64,000 bases of DNA from Tachypleus tridentatus (taxonomy: Eukaryota; Arthropoda; Merostomata; Xiphosura; Limulidae). Positions 60,929 to 64,000 of the stretch are shown one piece after another. The stretch spans positions 94,368,170-94,432,169 of the forward strand of contig NC_134834.1 in NCBI RefSeq assembly GCF_004210375.1. Reading direction: 5' to 3'. The translations under genes and the position numbers were made by a program. Below the pieces are notes generated by a model, which was given only the letters and a program-made list of their open reading frames with translations, was not told the origin of the DNA and searched no databases. How positions within the stretch are numbered: position 1 is the stretch's first letter; every line of letters starts with the position of its first letter.

Positions 60929-61110
60929 ATAGTGGTTAGCTTGCCGGGCTGCGGATCCACAGGTTCGACTAATATTAAAACCAGAAAATGCTGGTGAACA
61001 TGCGTTTCTTTTTTCAGCTGTGTAGACTTTAAAAATTGAAAGTAAAACCTGCTATTCGTTTAAGAATGGCCGAATAACAAACTGCTGGCTGGTTGATCTG
61101 TTTTTGGTCA
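60929..61110 (+). mobile_element. tRNA-derived SINE relic with a third head type
   Basis: Head TATGTGGCATAGTGGTTAGC, loop region GGGCTGCGGATCC, B box AGGTTCGACT, then a body that keeps the family A core CTATTCGTTTAAGAATGGCC. No tail hairpin was recognised. Confidence 0.5.
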
Positions 61111-61344
61111 GCAGTTTGACATTAAATATATTAACGTCCGAACCCCAAGAATATGTGATCTAGCCGTTTAGCCATCGTGTCGTATAACTCTCCACTCACG
61201 TTCAAAATATCAATGTCAATCTAACTGATGCGAAGAAATTTATACAAAATGATTTATAGAAACATTAACATATATTTCTGACCAGTGATTGAGCGTCTAT
61301 ACAAAATACTACGACGCAAAATTATTTTGAGTTTTTCTATTAAA

Positions 61345-62342
61345 TCAATAAGCCTGAACGACCATTATAAAACCAAAATAATCTAAGCCTTTAAACAAAC
61401 CTGAGCTCAGCGAGAGAAGGCGAAAGTTTATGGGTACTGATCCCCGCCTTTGTTGGTACCTCGCGGTATTTAAGAATCCATCGGTGGTAACTGAAAATGT
61501 ACCACTACTGCACACAGCGTGGTTAAGGGTGTCGGTAACTGAAGATTGGAAAAGCCATTCCGGATAGCCCGAGGAGTCGAGAGAGCACGACTGCCGAAGT
61601 AGTTTAACCCGTTGTTTATATGTGCACTGTTCTGGAGATTTCTCCTGAGCTTTTGAGTGCCAAAATCCTGAGAAGAGTTCCAGTCCTCCGGAGCGGCGAC
61701 GAGAAAGGCCTTGAAATTCAGGATGACGAGAACTGATTATCATTCCCTGTTGCCCTCTGCTGGATCCTGCGTTCAATCCCTGAAACGTTAAGCGATTACC
61801 TGTGGGGCACAAAAGCACTTGCAAGATTTCCCCCACTGATTTTCTCCTACAAACCAAGTTCTCTGAACGAGCCTCCATCTCTAATTTCTGAAGCGGTTCC
61901 ATTTCAAAAGCAGGTCGCGGGTGCGTAGGACTCAGTGCAGGCTTCAAACGGCTCATGAGAGGAACGTCCACGGGTAGGGAGCCTCGTCTTCTGGCTAATT
62001 GTTTTATAGATGGCAGAATGCTGGGAAGGAAGACATCTTGAGTTTCTGAGTTGAAGCTCCCTTCTTGATCATCAAAGAAGGCCCCTCGACTGGTGAAACT
62101 ACGATGAATCGTTCCTGGCTGAACAGAACTATTTCTTCTCGTGCTGCAGGTGGTTCCAGTGCTGGTTGGAGCAGTGCTAGAGCCATCGTTTTCCGATTCC
62201 GAAGATGGTACGACAAGCAAGTTGTCGAGTAATCCGAAACTATGACGTCGAATTAGTTCTTTTTGTAGATATTGTCTACTGTAGCGACGGTTCTCGTCTT
62301 GTTTGTTTTTCAAGTTTGAAGAGAACGAATCGGGAAGAAAAC
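61345..62342 (-). CDS. RRxS-rich protein, downstream exon
   Basis: Minus-strand exon of 998 bp. The acceptor is tattcaag (exon starts 62342); it completes a glycine codon split with the upstream exon and stays open for 331 residues to TGA at 61345-61347. It encodes GFLPDSFSSN, then RRYS, RRHSFG, RRNSSV, RRRGSLPVDVPL, RRKSVG, RRRSGG and RRGSVPINFRLL. These are seven RRxS sites in a Ser-rich, low-hydrophobicity sequence that looks disordered. A possible donor within CTCAGGTTTGT (near 61400) could splice the end differently, so the last ~17 residues are uncertain. The family is not recognised. Its base composition is clearly richer in G+C than the flanks, which supports real coding. Confidence 0.85.
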
Positions 62343-63067
62343 CTTGAATATAAAATTACATTTGGATGTATAATACAATCGTATGTAAACTATACATAAG
62401 AAATAAGAAATTGTATTTTTATTTCAGAAAAAAAAAGGCTAGCTTCATATTCTTTTAACGATTCGTGCGCTTCATAAAGTAAATGTAAAGTCATTTAACA
62501 GAATGTTCTCTTTTTCACGATAGTGTTTGCTGTTCGATACAATTGAAGAGGAAATTCTCCAGTCAAAATTTCATAAATCAGTATGTTTAATGGTTTTAGA
62601 CTCTCTACATGTAAAAACATTATTGCATTGCATACAATACTGACAAGTTTGTACACAAAAAATAGACCAATCAAAAGTTCTGATTGGGTTTTATTGCCTT
62701 ACTCGTTCTAAATTTTGTGGAAGAATACTGTAAGTAATCGAGTAATGTTTCGTAGTTTTTCTCCTATATAAAAACAACGATAGTTTTGTTATCACTATTT
62801 TAATACCTTAACTGTTTTGAATGACAACTCGTTATTTAAAAATCGAGGAAAAATGTTTTTTCAAGAGCTATGAACTGATTGTTCAGCCAACTGAATAAAC
62901 AGCAAAAGACAAATAGAAAGAAACAAAGAACCAAGTGTAATGTTTGACAAATAGGTAATTGTGTGAAAACCTGAGTTTTAAATTGTATAATTAAAATAGC
63001 AAAACAACAACAACATTATTAGGAGAATTAAATCGCGATATGAAAATATTTCAGAAAGAATACCTAC
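62343..63067 (-). other. intron of the RRxS-rich gene
   Basis: A 725-bp intron bounded on the minus strand by gtaggt (63067) and attcaag (62343). It is AT-rich, with no feature inside. Confidence 0.75.
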
Positions 63068-64000
63068 CTATTACAGGTTCAGCTGGAATGGACCAACGGC
63101 GACCAAATGGTGAAGCGAGTGGACGTTCCTTCAAGTCATCGTAAGATTCACTCAGATCCTGGAATTCAGAGAGAGCGCTTCTCGTGACGACTACGGGAGC
63201 CGAACCTCTGCGAGAAGTCAGTCGAGAATTAGTTGAAGATAAACTATTCGTTGACACCCTGAGAGATGGGGCTGGAGAATCAAAGTCCTTACTAGGAGGT
63301 TCTGGACGTTCCTCCGATAAACTTCGACTAACGTGGGTGGACCAAGACGTCTGTTTCATGCGTGTGGTGAATTCTGTATTACGATGTCCACCTTCCTTAA
63401 AAACATAGCTTTCATCTCTTTGTTGAGCTAACCGAGCAGCACCAAGCCGAACAGTGGCGCTATTATGTTCACAACCTAGGAGGTTCAAGTATTGGTCACT
63501 AGTGTCTACAGAATTCCTACTACTGCTATCTTCTGACTGGTGCGAAGTCCAGTCGTTTTCTCTACATATACTACGTGCAGAATTACAAGTTATTATTTGA
63601 TTACTACCCTGGTTTCTCGAAATTAAACTAGAATCTGATTGTCTAAAATATTCAGTTTGTTGAGCATTTTTTATAGCAGGTACAGGAGATTTAGGTGATG
63701 GGGTCCTTGTACAGCAACCATTGCTGCAATCAAGAACTGTGGCTTCATCTTCACCTCCTGAATCTCCCAAATCATCACGTTTTTCATCAGACACTTCCTC
63801 TTTTGTAAAACCAGCGACACCTTTTCCTGGAGAGCAACTTATCTGCTGAGCACACATCTGTTGAGGCACTCTCTCTTCTGATGTTCTGCTTCTCCTTCTA
63901 GAAATTTCTATCATTTCTGATCCTACATCTAAATCTTCTCCTATCTTTTCAGTCTTTATATCCTCAAGTTTTTCATTTGGTTTTCCAAGGCAAGAGATCG
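63068..64000 (-). CDS. RRxS-rich protein, upstream exon, continues beyond the window
   Basis: Minus-strand exon open from the right window edge (the frame begins ISCLGKPNEKLEDIK, so an internal ATG at 63914 need not be the start) to a donor gtaggt at 63067, phase 1. About 310 residues are visible. They include a first RRRS site (ISRRRSRTSEER), a Cys pair (SNGCCTRTPSPKSP), Ser-rich stretches, an SRSLSEERPEPPSK segment, then SRRGSAPVVVTRSALSEF and GRRWSIPAEPVIG, making three RRxS sites in this exon. No signal peptide, membrane span or known catalytic motif is visible. Together with the next exon about 640 residues and ten RRxS sites are seen. A scaffold or regulator phosphorylated by PKA-type kinases is an inference only. 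Confidence 0.85.

Noticed and set aside
1..64000. CRISPR arrays, bacterial operons, rRNA genes
   Set aside because: No regularly spaced short repeats, no prokaryotic gene organisation and no rRNA sequence were seen. The window is animal nuclear DNA.

Overview
This window is AT-rich animal nuclear DNA with GT-AG introns, a densely interspersed repeat landscape and two multi-exon protein genes at its ends. The encoded signal peptide peptidase is clearly metazoan and arthropod-like. The very abundant tRNA-derived SINE (a ~270 bp element with a CTCGTAA anticodon-type loop) is one I associate with horseshoe crabs and related chelicerates. I therefore suggest an arthropod, probably a chelicerate such as a horseshoe crab; this is an inference from memory, not a search.

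Left part, about 1-25 kb: the 3' half of an HM13 / signal peptide peptidase gene on the + strand. Seven exons lie between 1754 and 20941 and encode the last ~218 residues, including the YD, GLGD and PAL motifs and a C-terminal KKEK. Its 5' exons lie left of the window. The introns carry a hAT element end (1-901), a palindromic retroposon with 12-bp target duplications (7669-7997), one SINE (8525-8800), a long decayed I/Jockey-type LINE (about 10960-16685) with a second truncated copy beside it, and a piggyBac-type MITE (19552-19776). The 3' UTR follows 20941, with candidate poly(A) signals near 22640 and 22882.

Middle part, about 25-60 kb: no intact protein gene was recognised. It is a graveyard of mobile elements: an old mariner with a SINE inside it; a two-exon pseudogene of a widespread arthropod family of unknown function (26828-28950), split by an internally deleted mariner; a second copy of the same deletion derivative (34818-35723); two 230-bp TIR elements carrying a transposase tail; a second palindromic retroposon; a Tc1-type element with IR/DR ends and a nested SINE; and at least 17 copies of the tRNA-derived SINE plus about ten copies of a shorter tRNA-like repeat. 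One candidate small secreted-peptide gene starts at 52533 behind a TATA box.

Right end: two exons of a minus-strand gene (64000 to 61345) encode a serine-rich, disordered-looking protein with ten RRxS sites, an unusual concentration of basophilic-kinase (PKA/AGC) or 14-3-3-type sites. I do not recognise the family.

Most interesting structure: the two SINE families and the LINE end in the same short 3' hairpin, whose stem shows compensatory base changes between families and between copies. This suggests one reverse transcriptase mobilises all of them. The two palindromic retroposons carry hammerhead-ribozyme-like cores in inverted arms, which points to Penelope-like elements.
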